Shown: piece after piece, positions 48,477 through 58,949 of the stretch | How positions within the stretch are numbered: position 1 is the stretch's first letter | Layout: every line of letters starts with the position of its first letter | NCBI GenBank assembly: GCA_029961685.1 | Contig: JARWKL010000009.1 | Location: 11,303,758-11,367,757, forward strand | Direction of reading: 5' to 3' | Length of the DNA: 64,000 nucleotides | DNA from: Aristolochia californica | Lineage: Eukaryota; Streptophyta; Magnoliopsida; Piperales; Aristolochiaceae | The notes under the pieces: model-generated | Database searches by the model: none | Seen by the model: only the letters and a program-made list of their open reading frames with translations | Told to the model about the DNA's origin: nothing | Made by a program: the position numbers and the translations under genes

Positions 48477-49431
48477 GTTACAACAATCCTGTGTGCAAGT
48501 GTATATTTTTTCGCTTGTGCTCGATGACTACATACTGCTTCCACTTGGAATTATGAATTTGGTGGTACGACAACATGCTAAAAAATGAGAAACATAGTCC
48601 ATGGTACAAGATATATCTGCCATGAGCTATGAAAGGTTATAAGAAAAAAGAAAGAAAAACTCACTCAATTCATATAAATCAACCTTTCTCTCATATTATT
48701 GAATAAGCATTCACATTTAAATCTCATCACATAGTCCATCCCATTTTATGATACACTATTCATCCATTTACATAAGATATCTCATACATCAATTACATAT
48801 TTTGGCATGAACAACCCCTTGCTACCAACACGATCTTCAATAGTATTACTGGGTTGCTTGGAACCACCGGATAGTGACATAATGAGAAGCTAAGGCCATG
48901 CATTAGATCACTAAAAAATTGAAACTTCATCTTGCTATGCTTTGATCTGACAAATTGTTACCGAAACAAACACGAGTGATGTCCAATAACACATCAAAAA
49001 GAAGAAAAACATAAAATGTAATGCACATACTTATCCACCATAGGCTCAAAAAGCGAATAAACAAACTATTCTTTTCTATACATTGTTCAAATATTCAAAT
49101 TTCAATCTCAATCTTATAATTTGATATACGTATTTACTGATACATTGCATTTACCTTTAAAATATTTCTTATAATTTTCTAGTAAGTCACTAATAGTAAT
49201 AGGATTTTATTTAAAAGACTTTTTGGAAATATGTATCATAGGAAAAACATTTCTAGTTTTTACTAGAATATAAATTTTCAACCAGGCTCGAACATAGGCA
49301 GGTTCAGGCTCGGCTCAGGTCGATGCCACCCCTGCTTCCCACCAGTGACATGTCTAGATAAGGAAGTCGGAGTAGCTTCTCTTGAAATGTTGTTCCATTC
49401 GACCTCGAAACGGTTAGGTAGTAGTTTCTGG

Positions 49432-49650
49432 TCAAGGTTTGTCTGGAAGGTTTTGACATAGTTGAAGACGTAATCCCATCTCCCACAAGTTCAACCCAAC
49501 AAATTGGTCTTTCAATTCATACATAATTTCGTCCAACCGATTCACCGTCGGGAGTGCCTCTATCGGAATAGTAGTGCAAATGCTCTCTCTGGGTAACTTT
49601 GCATCCTTCTCCGCTGAATGCACAATTCTATATCTTGTCCTCCCTTCCAA
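49432..49650 (-). other. Open frame in repeat module E, copy
   Basis: 72 codons, nearly identical to 6220-6456 on the minus strand. Function unknown. Confidence 0.3.
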
Positions 49651-50030
49651 TTTACAATTTTGGTGTTAGAAACGAGGCGAAGAGAAACAACAAATTATAA
49701 ACTAGGTCAATAGATGGAAGAAATTAGGATACCATCAATTGTAGTAAGCCAAAATTGAGTAGATGGTGGCGATTGTGGTGAGAGCGTTCTAGAAATCCAT
49801 AGAGTCAACAAAATTGATAATATCCCATGGGATCTTGAAGCCCATGAAAACCTTCCACCGAGTTTTATTTTTAATTTTTAAGTTACTTATCTTATTTTGT
49901 TAATTGAAAAATCTAAATAAAACTATCTTAATAAGGTCAAATCTATCACAGTATTTTATTAATATATTTTCCATTATGTACACTAACACAAGAGAGTACT
50001 TTACGTTGCACTTTCCATTGAGCACCCTAA

Positions 50031-51443
50031 GGCCTTATTAGTACACTCTGAAGTGAAAGTGAAAATGAAAGTACTTTCATTAGTGAAAATAGCCCAAAAC
50101 CTGTTAGTGTGTACCGTAACTGGCGAGTGACACTCATTCTTGAGAAAAAAAACGAGGGAAAGTAAAATCACTCCTCCCTGAGGTTAGTGAATTCACTTTC
50201 ACTCGCATGCTCACTTGCTCTCTCACTCTTGTTATGCTCATTTTGCCCTCTCATTTTCGCATTTGGATATAATAAAATTAAATATTTGTTTAAGTATTTT
50301 ATTTTATACATTTAATTAAATTTAAAAAGATTAATTTAATTAATTAATTATTAATTTAAACAAGTTGAAATTTATCTTACATTATTAAAAAAGTTAAAAT
50401 AATTAAATTATAAAAATTAAATCTAACTAAGTAATTTTAACTATTTTTATTTATATAAATTCATGATTTTAATATTATATTTGATTTCTAATTTAAGAGT
50501 GAGAATTTGGATTTTACACAAGTAACAATTTGATTAAGAATTTGGATATTATAAAAGAAAGTATTTGTTTGATCATATTTTTATATATTTAACTAAAAAA
50601 TTAATTATTAATTTTTTTATTAATTTTAGATAAGTTTTTTTTTAAAATTATTTATTTATTTAAAACAAGTTAATTTTTTATTAATTTAAAACTTCTTAAA
50701 ATTTATTTTATTTTAGCCAAATATTGCTATCTAAATTAAAAGTAAAATCTATTAGATGATTTTGTAAAATAAAATAAACTTTTTTATTTATATAAAATTC
50801 TTATTTTTCACATTATATTTAATGACTATTTTAAGAGTGAGAATTTAGATTTTTTAAAGTAACTATTTGATTAACATTTGGATAATATAAAAGCATGGAT
50901 TTGTTTAATCATTTTATAAATATTTAATTAAATAAATTGTCCTAATTTATTTAATTATTTAATACTTTAAAATTAATTAGATATGTTTGAGTTTATTTAA
51001 ATAAAAAATCTAATAAATTTAAAATTTAAAAGTATTTTTGAATAATAAAATACCATCTTTTTATTTACCTAAATTTATAAATTTTAATATTATATTTAAT
51101 TATTATTTTAGGAGTGAGAATTTAGATATTAAAAAGTAACAATTTGATTAGGCATTTTGATATCATAAAAGTGAATTTTTTTAAGTTATTTATTTATATA
51201 TAAGTAATTAATTAAATAAATAAAGTTTAATTATTATTATTATTGATGAATTAAGAAGAGTTAAAATCGATCCTAACTTATTAATAGAAAATTTAGATAA
51301 ACAATATCCTATAAAATTTAAATCTATTGGAGTATTTTATTAATAAATTTCTTATGTACTTTCCACTAAACTTTCCATTATGCATACTAACATAAAAAAA
51401 TAATTCACTTTGACTTTCACTTTCAAAATGCACTAAACCCCCC
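50031..51443. mobile_element. AT-rich TIR element, copy 5
   Basis: Both ends are intact as in 6859-8273. No coding sequence. Confidence 0.6.
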
Positions 51444-52341
51444 TTGAAGTTTGTAGGAATGATTTCTTTGGAAAATATTCGCACGAAAGTAATCTTTCTT
51501 TTAAGATGTGCAAATATCTGAAAAAGAAAATTCCATATTGCCTTGTGACAAGAAAGGTGTATGAAAGGACCCGAAAATGTAAATAGCTAATGTCCATTAG
51601 GCTCAAGAAATAAGCACTGAAAGGGAAGACCTATCCCTTCCCAGAACTAGTGGAGGATATTTCTAGATTTGGATTTCTAAATTTTTTTGGGAAGGGCATT
51701 GAGATGGCCTTGAACATTATCTATATCAATTTTAGGAAGTTTTAATTTAACTTACTCAACAATTCCTTAGGTTGAATAGTACCAAGATGGTGGTTTGGTG
51801 GACAAGAAGAGAAGAATTCCTTTGGTGAGTATTAGGAGGAAGTTTCGAAGGTTTCTAATACTATTCACTTAAATTGCATTTCTCATTATATCGAAGTTGG
51901 CATTTGGATGGAAAGGACTGAATGCGAAATGGAATCTGTTTGCTCACACAACTTCAGATTGGACGTTTTGATGGTTTCAAATTCTGGTCACATAAATTGT
52001 ATTTTCTCATTGTATGAAAGTTGGAATTTGGATGAAAATGATTGAATGAGAAATGGAATCTATAGAGCAATATCCATAAAGAGCAAGAGGTAAAAAAAAG
52101 AAGACAAAAAAAATCTAACAAGACAAGTGTGAATAATAAACCATTCTTGTGCTCCTAAAACATCATTCTAATATTCAAATTTCAATAAGTACTTCATCAC
52201 ACAATATAATAAAAGTTATTACGATACATTAACCATCCTTTTAGAACATCTAAGAATTACACTCCCACATTCAATCATCACAACACACATTTCTGAATGC
52301 TTAAACCAATGGTGTCAGATTAAAGAGCTTGTAACGGGTTT

Positions 52342-52378
52342 AGTTGGAACACCGAGCCTGCAACAAACTTGAGTCATA
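52342..52378. other. Empty copia target site
   Basis: GTTGGAACACCGAGCCTGCA here is uninterrupted, with a single CACCG. In both copia duplicates the same flanks carry two CACCG copies around the element. It documents the pre-insertion state; similar empty versions lie near 1356, 9172 and 30120. Confidence 0.9.
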
Positions 52379-53053
52379 ATGATAAGACGGTTCCAGGAAT
52401 AGATGTGATGTCCGCAATATGAAAGTTTGACAGTTATGGGTGGTTTCAAACCAAGTTGGCTCGAGCTCGGCTCCGTTCTGGCACGGTTCAATTCAGTATA
52501 CCTGGATCTTGAGCGGATTTTGAGATCCAGGATCGGCTCGTTTAAATTAACGAGCCGAGCTCAACTGAATCAAAGTTTGGCTCGAAAGCTCATGAGCCGG
52601 CTCGTTAATTTAACAAGCGGTGCAGGATTCGGGGGATTTGGGGGAGTCGGGACTAGGGAGCGGGACCAAGAGCTGGAGCGTCGAGCGGAGTGGGAGAGAG
52701 GGGAGAGAGAGCAAAGGGGGGGGGGGAATTCTTCCTCCCCTCGTCACTGCTGAGCCCCTCCCATCCATTGTTGTGGCCACCTTTGTCGCTGTCGACAATT
52801 GCCTCACCGGCCGCCTTCTGCCTTTTCGTCACCACTGATTTTGTGGCCACCGCTATATTTCTTCCCCCTAGTCTGCCTTCACCTTTGTTTCCGTCGTCAC
52901 CGTTTCCGTCATCACAACCGTTATTGCCGAAAAAAGTTCCTTGCCGACGCCGCTGGAAACTTTTCCCTCCGCGTCGTTCCTCATCCTTGGTGGAAACCAG
53001 AGGACCTAAGTTAGAAGGAAAAAAATAATCCCCCCTAGCGAGAAGACAATTTC

Positions 53054-53781
53054 CTCATCAATAGACACCGCCGGTACCGCCCCCCCGGACACTCTCGATG
53101 TGGACCAGGCACACCTCCGCTTCTCTCATGTCAGGTTACCCTCCACCGCGAAAAATCTGACCCTATACACTACTTCCGTCGAGTACCGTCGCAGCTAGCT
53201 TCCATTTTTTCCCCGCTCTCGCCCATCAGAACGGTGTGATTCCTCCGTCAAGATCGTCGCCATTGAACAAGTTACTGGTGGAGATTGCCGAAGAGAAAGT
53301 CCTTATAATCGATGGAATTCTGGTGGACGAGCCGCCTGGTGCCGCTCGTGCTTGGTCATCGGCGTCGGAAATAGGATTTTTCTCTCTCACAAACCCAATT
53401 CTTACAAGACAAGGGTATGCCGCCCGTGGGAGGACTTGGGCCCGTGCGCATGTGCGTCAAAATGCCTGGTGCTTACCTCTCATTTCCGACGTCGTTCTGT
53501 ACTGTTCACGCAGATATTTAATTGCTATTTCTATTGAATGTCGATTCTCAGTTTGCAAGCGGAAAAGAGCAGCTGCCATCAGCACGTCAGTTTCAAACGC
53601 CCTTGTTGAATTTCATATTTACTTGCCTTCTTGTTTCCTTTTCAGTTCCTTTCTTTGCTTCTCTACGTAAGATGCTCTTTGATTTTAAGCATTTTCAAAT
53701 TTAATAATGAAAATGCCTAATACTATCCAGGAATGTAATTTTTCTGTATTTTTCCTGGTTATGTTTGGTTGATTCGACATA
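53054..53781. other. Upstream region of the NT-C2 pseudogene
   Basis: Moderately GC-rich sequence right of the duplication edge. It holds a 144-codon open frame (53236-53670) without recognisable domains. It is probably 5' UTR or first intron of the former gene. Confidence 0.4.
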
Positions 53782-55412
53782 ATGTCCAGGATAGCTAACT
53801 TTAGAAAGGCAAAAGTAAAAGTGGTTTTTTGGCTACATTTCCATGCTACACAAGTAAGCCTTTTGTTAAATATGACCTTATGTTAGAGCTAAGTTTATTT
53901 CCATTCCGGAATGTGGCTTTTTCATTGCTCTTGAAATGGCTATTTGGATAGATATCTCAGCATTTAGTTTTCATCTGACATTGTTTCAAGTTTCTTGAGC
54001 TAGAGCTACCACTGATTTGTGGAGTGGGATTGACCTATCATTTGGTTGCTCGTTGTATTGCCCTAATAATGATCTGATTTTTTTATTCTTGTTGATACTG
54101 GAAAGACAACAAAAACAAAAACAACCAAAGCCAATGTGGGGAATGAGAACTGCAAATGGTCGGATCCTATCTATGAGACTGCAATACTATTCCAAGATGC
54201 TAAAACTAAAATGTTTGAGGAGAAGCTCTACAACCTTGTGGTTGCAATGGTATCTGTCGTTCTTTTGAACTTCTCTCTCTCTCTCTCACTTGGACCCTAT
54301 ATCTCATCTCTTTCTTTTCTTATAGAAGCCTATTATTTTGTTATTGTGTTAAACTAATTTAGAGTTCTTTATCTTTAGTAGACATTTAGAAGGGATATTC
54401 TTCTGTTTTGTCAAGGATCATCTCGTTCTAGCATCCTTGGTGAGGCCACCATAAATCTGGCGGACTTGCAGACGCATCAAAACCTTTATCTGCTGCACTT
54501 CCTCTTCGGGGGGGCATTCTTGTGTTGGATTAGTTTCCTTTGTGTGTTGTTGATGGTGATCGTTTTTTCATGACTTGGTAACCATAAACTTGCTACTATT
54601 TTCTTCTTTTTCTTCCAAACTACTAATTGCACTCACAACTTCTTGAATTTTGGAAAGAAGAAAATCAGACTTGTAGGTGATCGGAAAAGAAAAAAAAATT
54701 CTATCTTTTGCTACTAATTGGGCCTGCTTAGATTCAACTTCATTAAGTGAATGCTTCAAACTCATGTGTTTTGTACTTCTCATAGTGTTTGCCTTGCGTC
54801 ATGTAAAAGGTATAAAAAATGGTAATGTTGTGAATTTTATCTGTATGGCAGGTTACAATCCAACTTCTCACATCTAAAACTGGCTACAGGTGTTGCATCA
54901 GTGATCCTACAAATTTGCATTGACTTCATTATTAACACTATAGTTTGAGACGTTGGATAAGGGTATTGATTTATCTAAGTGAAGCATGTTTTCCCAGAGC
55001 TAAGTGATTTGATGTGGTGGGAAGTTTTGTTGCATCAATCGTTGGGATTTTCCTATCATCTTCTTGCGGCTTCGTCTCGATTTTCTTGAAGTTTTGAGTT
55101 TTAATTATTTGTGAAATCGGTAGTTGGTCTAAATTTTCATTGGATTGTCATAGAGAGTTTGAACAACGATGAGATGTCAGAGAGAGGAGATTTTAGATGC
55201 CCACTGGTCCAAGCGTTCATGATAAATCTGCCAAAAAAGTGTCATCTTTTGCAGAGGCGGCAAATGATCAGATTGACAAGGTTTAGAATTGTCATTTCTT
55301 GCTAGAGTTTAAACGTACATTAAACAAACAATGAGAAACATATTTAGGAACTTACCGGAATTGGAATGAATCAAATTACTAACATGCATATATGCATATT
55401 GTTCATATACAT

Positions 55413-55786
55413 TGTTATGAACTCAATAGCAGGCCGGGTAATGCAAAGGCACAATGGTTGAGTCTTTTAGTATTAAGTTAATTATTTTTCTTTCTATTTA
55501 CTTTTGCTTCATTTTTATTTTAATTGATGAGTTAGTATGCCATAGGGGCAATACTGTAATTCTTTCTCTTGAACCCTTGTTAGCGTAAACCCTACTTAAG
55601 GGGTGAAAGGAATGAGAAAAGACAAGTCTGATTTTAGTCTAACCAAGGTTTTGAGTTCTCCTAAACGAGCTCAGGGGTGTGCGTTCTCCTTAATGAACTT
55701 AGGGTTTTCAAACTTCCCTTCGACTTTATTCTTCTCTTCTCTTTTTCTTCCCTACGAATCACTGTGTTAGATCTGGGACCATAACA
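55413..55786 (+). repeat. 5' LTR of gene-fragment element II
   Basis: TGTTATGAACTC to GGGACCATAACA, 374 bp, TG..CA ends. This is the most complete LTR of the family in the window. Confidence 0.88.
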
Positions 55787-56389
55787 ACTGGGTATTAGAG
55801 CAGGGTAACATGGGGTATTCCACCATTGACGAGTTAAGAGATTTGGTTGTTAGAGTGTAGAATGTATGGGTAAAAAATGAGGTGAGGTTTGCTTATATCA
55901 GACAGCTGTTGGAACAAATCCCAACTCTTTGACTCCAAATCGACAGACTTGAAAAGGAGGTACGAAGGGCAGCAATGCAGGCATAAGCTGAGGCATGAAT
56001 GAAAAGAATCGACCAACAACTCGACAGACTCAAAATGGAAATGTGTATAGCAGCAATGCCTGATGATATACGTCCGTCTTCCATTGAAATGTCGAAGAGA
56101 TTGAAAAGTCGTTGTTCTAGAAGAAGACGGGGCAACCTTTGTCTCAACAAATAATTTTGGCTGTTCCGAAGTCGATCGACCTCAAATTTCTTTGGAACAA
56201 CCCGATTTGGGCTCATAAGTTTTCGTCGAGCTCCTCTGTACTCGGCAACCTAAACTAAAGCCCAGCCTCTAGAAATCCGAAGTCAGGGAGACTGGAAATT
56301 TTCGAGCCTAGAGGCTCAATGATAAAGTTTGCCCAGATACCTCCTTCATCAACATAGTGGCTGTTGTTCGCCGTTGATAAAAATTTCTT
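55787..56389 (+). other. Leader and gag-like remnant of element II
   Basis: Begins with GGGTATTAGAGCAGG (primer-binding region). A frame reading STIDELRDLVVRVQ and heptad-like IDRLEKEVRRAAMQ is broken by several stops. Low similarity to gypsy Gag N-termini is suspected but not certain. Confidence 0.45.
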
Positions 56390-56640
56390 AAGGTCATTCT
56401 TCTCGGCAACGACGGTGCGGGGAAGATCTCGTTGATAAATCAATGGGTCGTGCTAGCAGATGCAAACAAGAAAGACCAAAAACCCAAAATCTTTGATTTC
56501 ACAGTGGAAATTGTTGCCTTGGCGGAAAAAGAGAATTCCGGCAGTAAAATTAAACAATTGTTTCCCCTTATCTCAATTTGTTTCTCACATGTTGTTCGTT
56601 ACAATGGTAAACACCAGCCAGAAAATGGGCTATCGGAGAA
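56384..56640 (+). pseudogene. Captured Rab-type GTPase P-loop fragment
   Basis: LKVILLGNDGAGKISLINQ reads from 56388, with the P-loop at 56405-56428, matching the N-terminus of Rab7/RABG-type small GTPases (LKVIxLGDSGVGKTSLMNQ). The P-loop threonine is isoleucine. After about 20 residues the frame stays open (56432-56980) but no longer resembles a GTPase, so another source or drift follows. Confidence 0.6.
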
Positions 56641-56832
56641 ATGGTGTCACAGTGGATTCTGGTGTGCCGTCTCTGCTTTACTATCCTGGTTGTGGTCTTG
56701 TTTCTGTGCAGGCAGTGGCCAATCTTTGAAGGAACCTTCATTGAGAAGATCAACTACTTCATCACCGTTGGTGCTTACAACTAATTCTTGCGAACCTTCA
56801 GAGGTCGTTTGTGGAACAAATCCTTTGGTTAA
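56630..56832 (+). pseudogene. Captured membrane-protein N-terminus (S-acyltransferase-like?)
   Basis: In one frame this reads [18 protein letters not shown], a clear membrane helix, then [20 protein letters not shown] and, after a stop, FLRTFRG. It resembles the N-terminal part of a subgroup of plant DHHC protein S-acyltransferases as I remember them. That assignment is tentative; the helix and conserved-looking run are what is seen. Confidence 0.35.
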
Positions 56833-57020
56833 CATGTATTCAGCCTGCAGAGATGTAGTGTCCGCTCGAACACTGTTCTATGAAATTATTCTACTAGGTC
56901 TGGTTTCTTGGAATTATATGGTGTACAGTTATGCAAAGTGTGGGGCTAAGGCGTCTCTACCAGGTAGCTATTCGACTTAATGCCGGAACGCGACGTTGTA
57001 GTTGGTGGACCGCCACCTAG
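56815..57020 (+). pseudogene. Captured PPR fragment (PLS class)
   Basis: NPLVNMYSACRDVVSARTLF, then LVSWNYMVYSYAKCG and, in a shifted frame, FDLMPERDVV. These are the diagnostic phrases of PLS-class PPR repeats (LVNMYxKCGDVxxARxLFDxMPxRDVVSWN). Confidence 0.85.
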
Positions 57021-57125
57021 CCTCTATATGTCATTAGTGGCCGTGGGGATGAAACCATAAAATCAAAGTGCCCATAAAATCAATGGCGCACCTGTATCTT
57101 CTTCCCTACAAATGCCTGGAACACA

Positions 57126-57370
57126 GTGCATATACAGGAAAACTTTTGGGTGTTTCCATAATTAGAGTGACAGTGAATATATGGCTGGTCAGCTTTGAGC
57201 ATTTGGACATGTAATGCGTGATAATCCAGAGGAGGTAGATCCTTGGTTCACTAATACGTGTACTGTGAAATCTTCTAGTCCATCAGCCAAGGAAACTTTA
57301 AATTCAAAATGCAAAAAGGATGGTATGTCCCTTGTAGTGGCTGGATGTGTGTCTCAAGGAAGTAGATACT
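57126..57370 (+). pseudogene. Captured CDKAL1-like tRNA methylthiotransferase fragment
   Basis: IYRKTFGCFHN, a stop, SDSEYMAGQL, a stop, then DNPEEVDPWFTNTCTVKS and VVAGCVSQGSR. This is the N-terminal UPF0004 domain of CDKAL1/MtaB-type methylthiotransferases, which modify t6A37 of tRNA. All three cysteines of the UPF0004 cluster (TFGC, NTC, AGC) are still visible. The radical-SAM core that should follow is absent. The sequence leaves the family after SRYLKEV-GGISI. Confidence 0.88.
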
Positions 57371-57777
57371 TGAAGGAGGTTGGAGGGATTAGTATAACTG
57401 AAGTGCATACACTGTTCTGGAATGCTCTAGGTGCTTGCCAGATATATGTAGAAATGCTAAGAGGTATTAAGACAGGAGCTGGGAGCATGGTTGAAATCGT
57501 GCAAATTGATAGGGGAGGTGCAATGGAAATTTTGCACTCTATATCAATGGGAAGGCTTCCACTTGCCGAGGGAATGAACGCCAATTTATCTGCTACTGCT
57601 ACAGCAATTCGCCAGAGAGCACTAATTGCTCTTTGTGAGTCATCTCAGAAGAATTATAGCGACGTTGTTGCTGCCAAATCAGACCTAAACTATATTGGTC
57701 AGCAGATAGAGAAAATACTTCAACTGAAGAATTATATTGTTGTTTGTGAGAACATAATCAGGTATAGAATTATATTC
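57371..57777 (+). pseudogene. Captured coding-like sequence, PPR-like then unassigned
   Basis: EVHTLFWNALGACQIY resembles the WNALLGACRIH phrase at the end of PPR proteins. The following ~95 codons stay open to the LTR (LPLAEGMNANLSATATAIRQ, YIGQQIEKILQLKNY) and look like a real helical protein, but I cannot name it. The fusion with the CDKAL1-like piece is in frame (open from 57214). Confidence 0.5.
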
Positions 57778-57905
57778 TCCTAAACGAACTTAGGGTTGTG
57801 CGTTCTCCTAGACGAACCTAGGGTTTTCAAGCTTCCATTCGGCTTGATTCTTCTCTTATCTTCTTCTTCCCTACGAATCACTGTGTTAGATCTGGGACCG
57901 CAACA
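57778..57905 (+). repeat. Truncated 3' LTR of element II
   Basis: Corresponds to the last ~128 bp of the 5' LTR and ends GGGACCGCAACA. The first ~245 bp are missing, so the gene fragments run directly into mid-LTR sequence. Confidence 0.85.
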
Positions 57906-57935
57906 TCCACACACACGAGCACCCACGCACAACCT

Positions 57936-57936
<1 letters not shown>

Positions 57937-58002
<66 letters not shown>
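57937..58002. repeat. (C)38 followed by (AC)14
   Basis: A pure C homopolymer (57937-57974) runs directly into an AC dinucleotide tract. Translations of this tract (proline or glycine runs) are not genes. Homopolymer length may be unreliable in the assembly. Confidence 0.95.
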
Positions 58003-58007
<5 letters not shown>

Positions 58008-58949
58008 TATATACACTTTAGTTGATGATTTAAATAATTAAATTCTAATTGACAGTAAACTAAAGTTATAATTGATGTGACTGAAATTTAACCAACTTAT
58101 TTGGAAAGATTCTATAAGATTTTCATTTGAACCTTTTATTTGTGGCAATATATGAATTTATGTTTTTTTTTTTTTAGACCATGAGAAGGTAGAATTCATT
58201 GAGAAACATGCGACCATGATATAGCCAAGGATTTGCAAATGTCCCATTTAATTGAGTAAATGTTTACTGTAACTTTTGGAAGTGTATGTATTCTCTATTA
58301 TTGACTTGCACAGTAAAAAATTTTTATTGAAACGTATTTGCTGTGTGTGCATGAAGTTTCGTAAAGATTTACTATAAAATTTAGGAAAACTTAAAAAGAT
58401 TTTAAAAATTTTGGAAAAATATTACTTTGTTTTGCAAATGAATATTCCCAAAAATATGTTGCCTACATGGAGAAAGATTTCAGGTAGCCATGGATGTCTT
58501 CTTGCTTGCTGCCTTTTCATAGTTTCAACGGGACGCCTGACCCTTCTGATTTACTTGCTCTATTCTTACAGAAAATAAAAGTTGAATAATACTTCATTAT
58601 GTTGCTATATCGTGATGTTTGTCATTGTGGTTTCTATTAAGGTTGCATGTTGCATGTGTGTGAATTTATATCTTTCTCTATTATCAAGTACTCTGCTACT
58701 TGCATGGTCTTTTCTTATTTTTCATTACTATGACACAGTTAACTTTGTCTTTGAAACTGATTTATAAAATTCACTTTCAGGTCAATGTTTTGATCTATCT
58801 AATAGGCTACTGGTGAAAATTCCATTGAAATGACACACTAAATTCTTCAGGTCTTACTGTTGGTTTTTGAAATTTTATTTCACTTCATTTTTTTCATATT
58901 TAATCTTTTCTGGGATGGGGTTTCATGCTTATTTTCACTTTTAAAGCAG
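58003..58949. other. Intron-like AT-rich stretch
   Basis: Remainder of the NT-C2 gene intron between the LTR element and the AG acceptor at 58948-58949. A T run lies at 58164-58176. No other gene is seen. Confidence 0.6.

Larger units (their letters stand above)
39494..49155. repeat. Segmental duplication family 2, copy 2
   Basis: Collinear with 19601-29240, including copia, Cassandra and GA tract. Left neighbour is the gene-fragment element; right neighbour is a deletion junction into module D/E. Confidence 0.95.
48679..53053. repeat. Segmental duplication family 1, copy 3 (internally deleted)
   Basis: Positions 48679-49155 match 1-478 and 49157-53053 match about 6045-9869. The junction CATTTACCTTT/AAAATATTTC near 49157 therefore represents loss of about 5.6 kb, including the second A module and the LFG-like exons. 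The right edge at 53053 borders unique gene sequence. Confidence 0.9.
55413..57905 (+). mobile_element. LTR element carrying host-gene fragments (copy II)
   Basis: 5' LTR 55413-55786 and truncated 3' LTR 57778-57905 are homologous to the LTR at 39142. Just after the 5' LTR is a primer-binding-site-like GGGTATTAGAGCAGG and a short gag-like, coiled-coil-rich leader (55800-56160). The rest is a chain of plant gene pieces: Rab-like P-loop, membrane protein, PPR, CDKAL1-like and unassigned. It is inserted in an intron of the NT-C2 gene, in the same orientation. TACAT precedes it (55408-55412); the next TACAT is at 58004-58008, beyond a C/AC tract, so the target duplication is uncertain. Confidence 0.8.

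Noticed and set aside
54568..54783. 71-codon minus-strand frame inside the NT-C2 gene
   Set aside because: Lies within an intron-like stretch opposite the gene; no family recognised, not enough to call.
57780..58041. Proline/glycine/threonine-rich frames on both strands
   Set aside because: Translations of the C38 and AC tracts.
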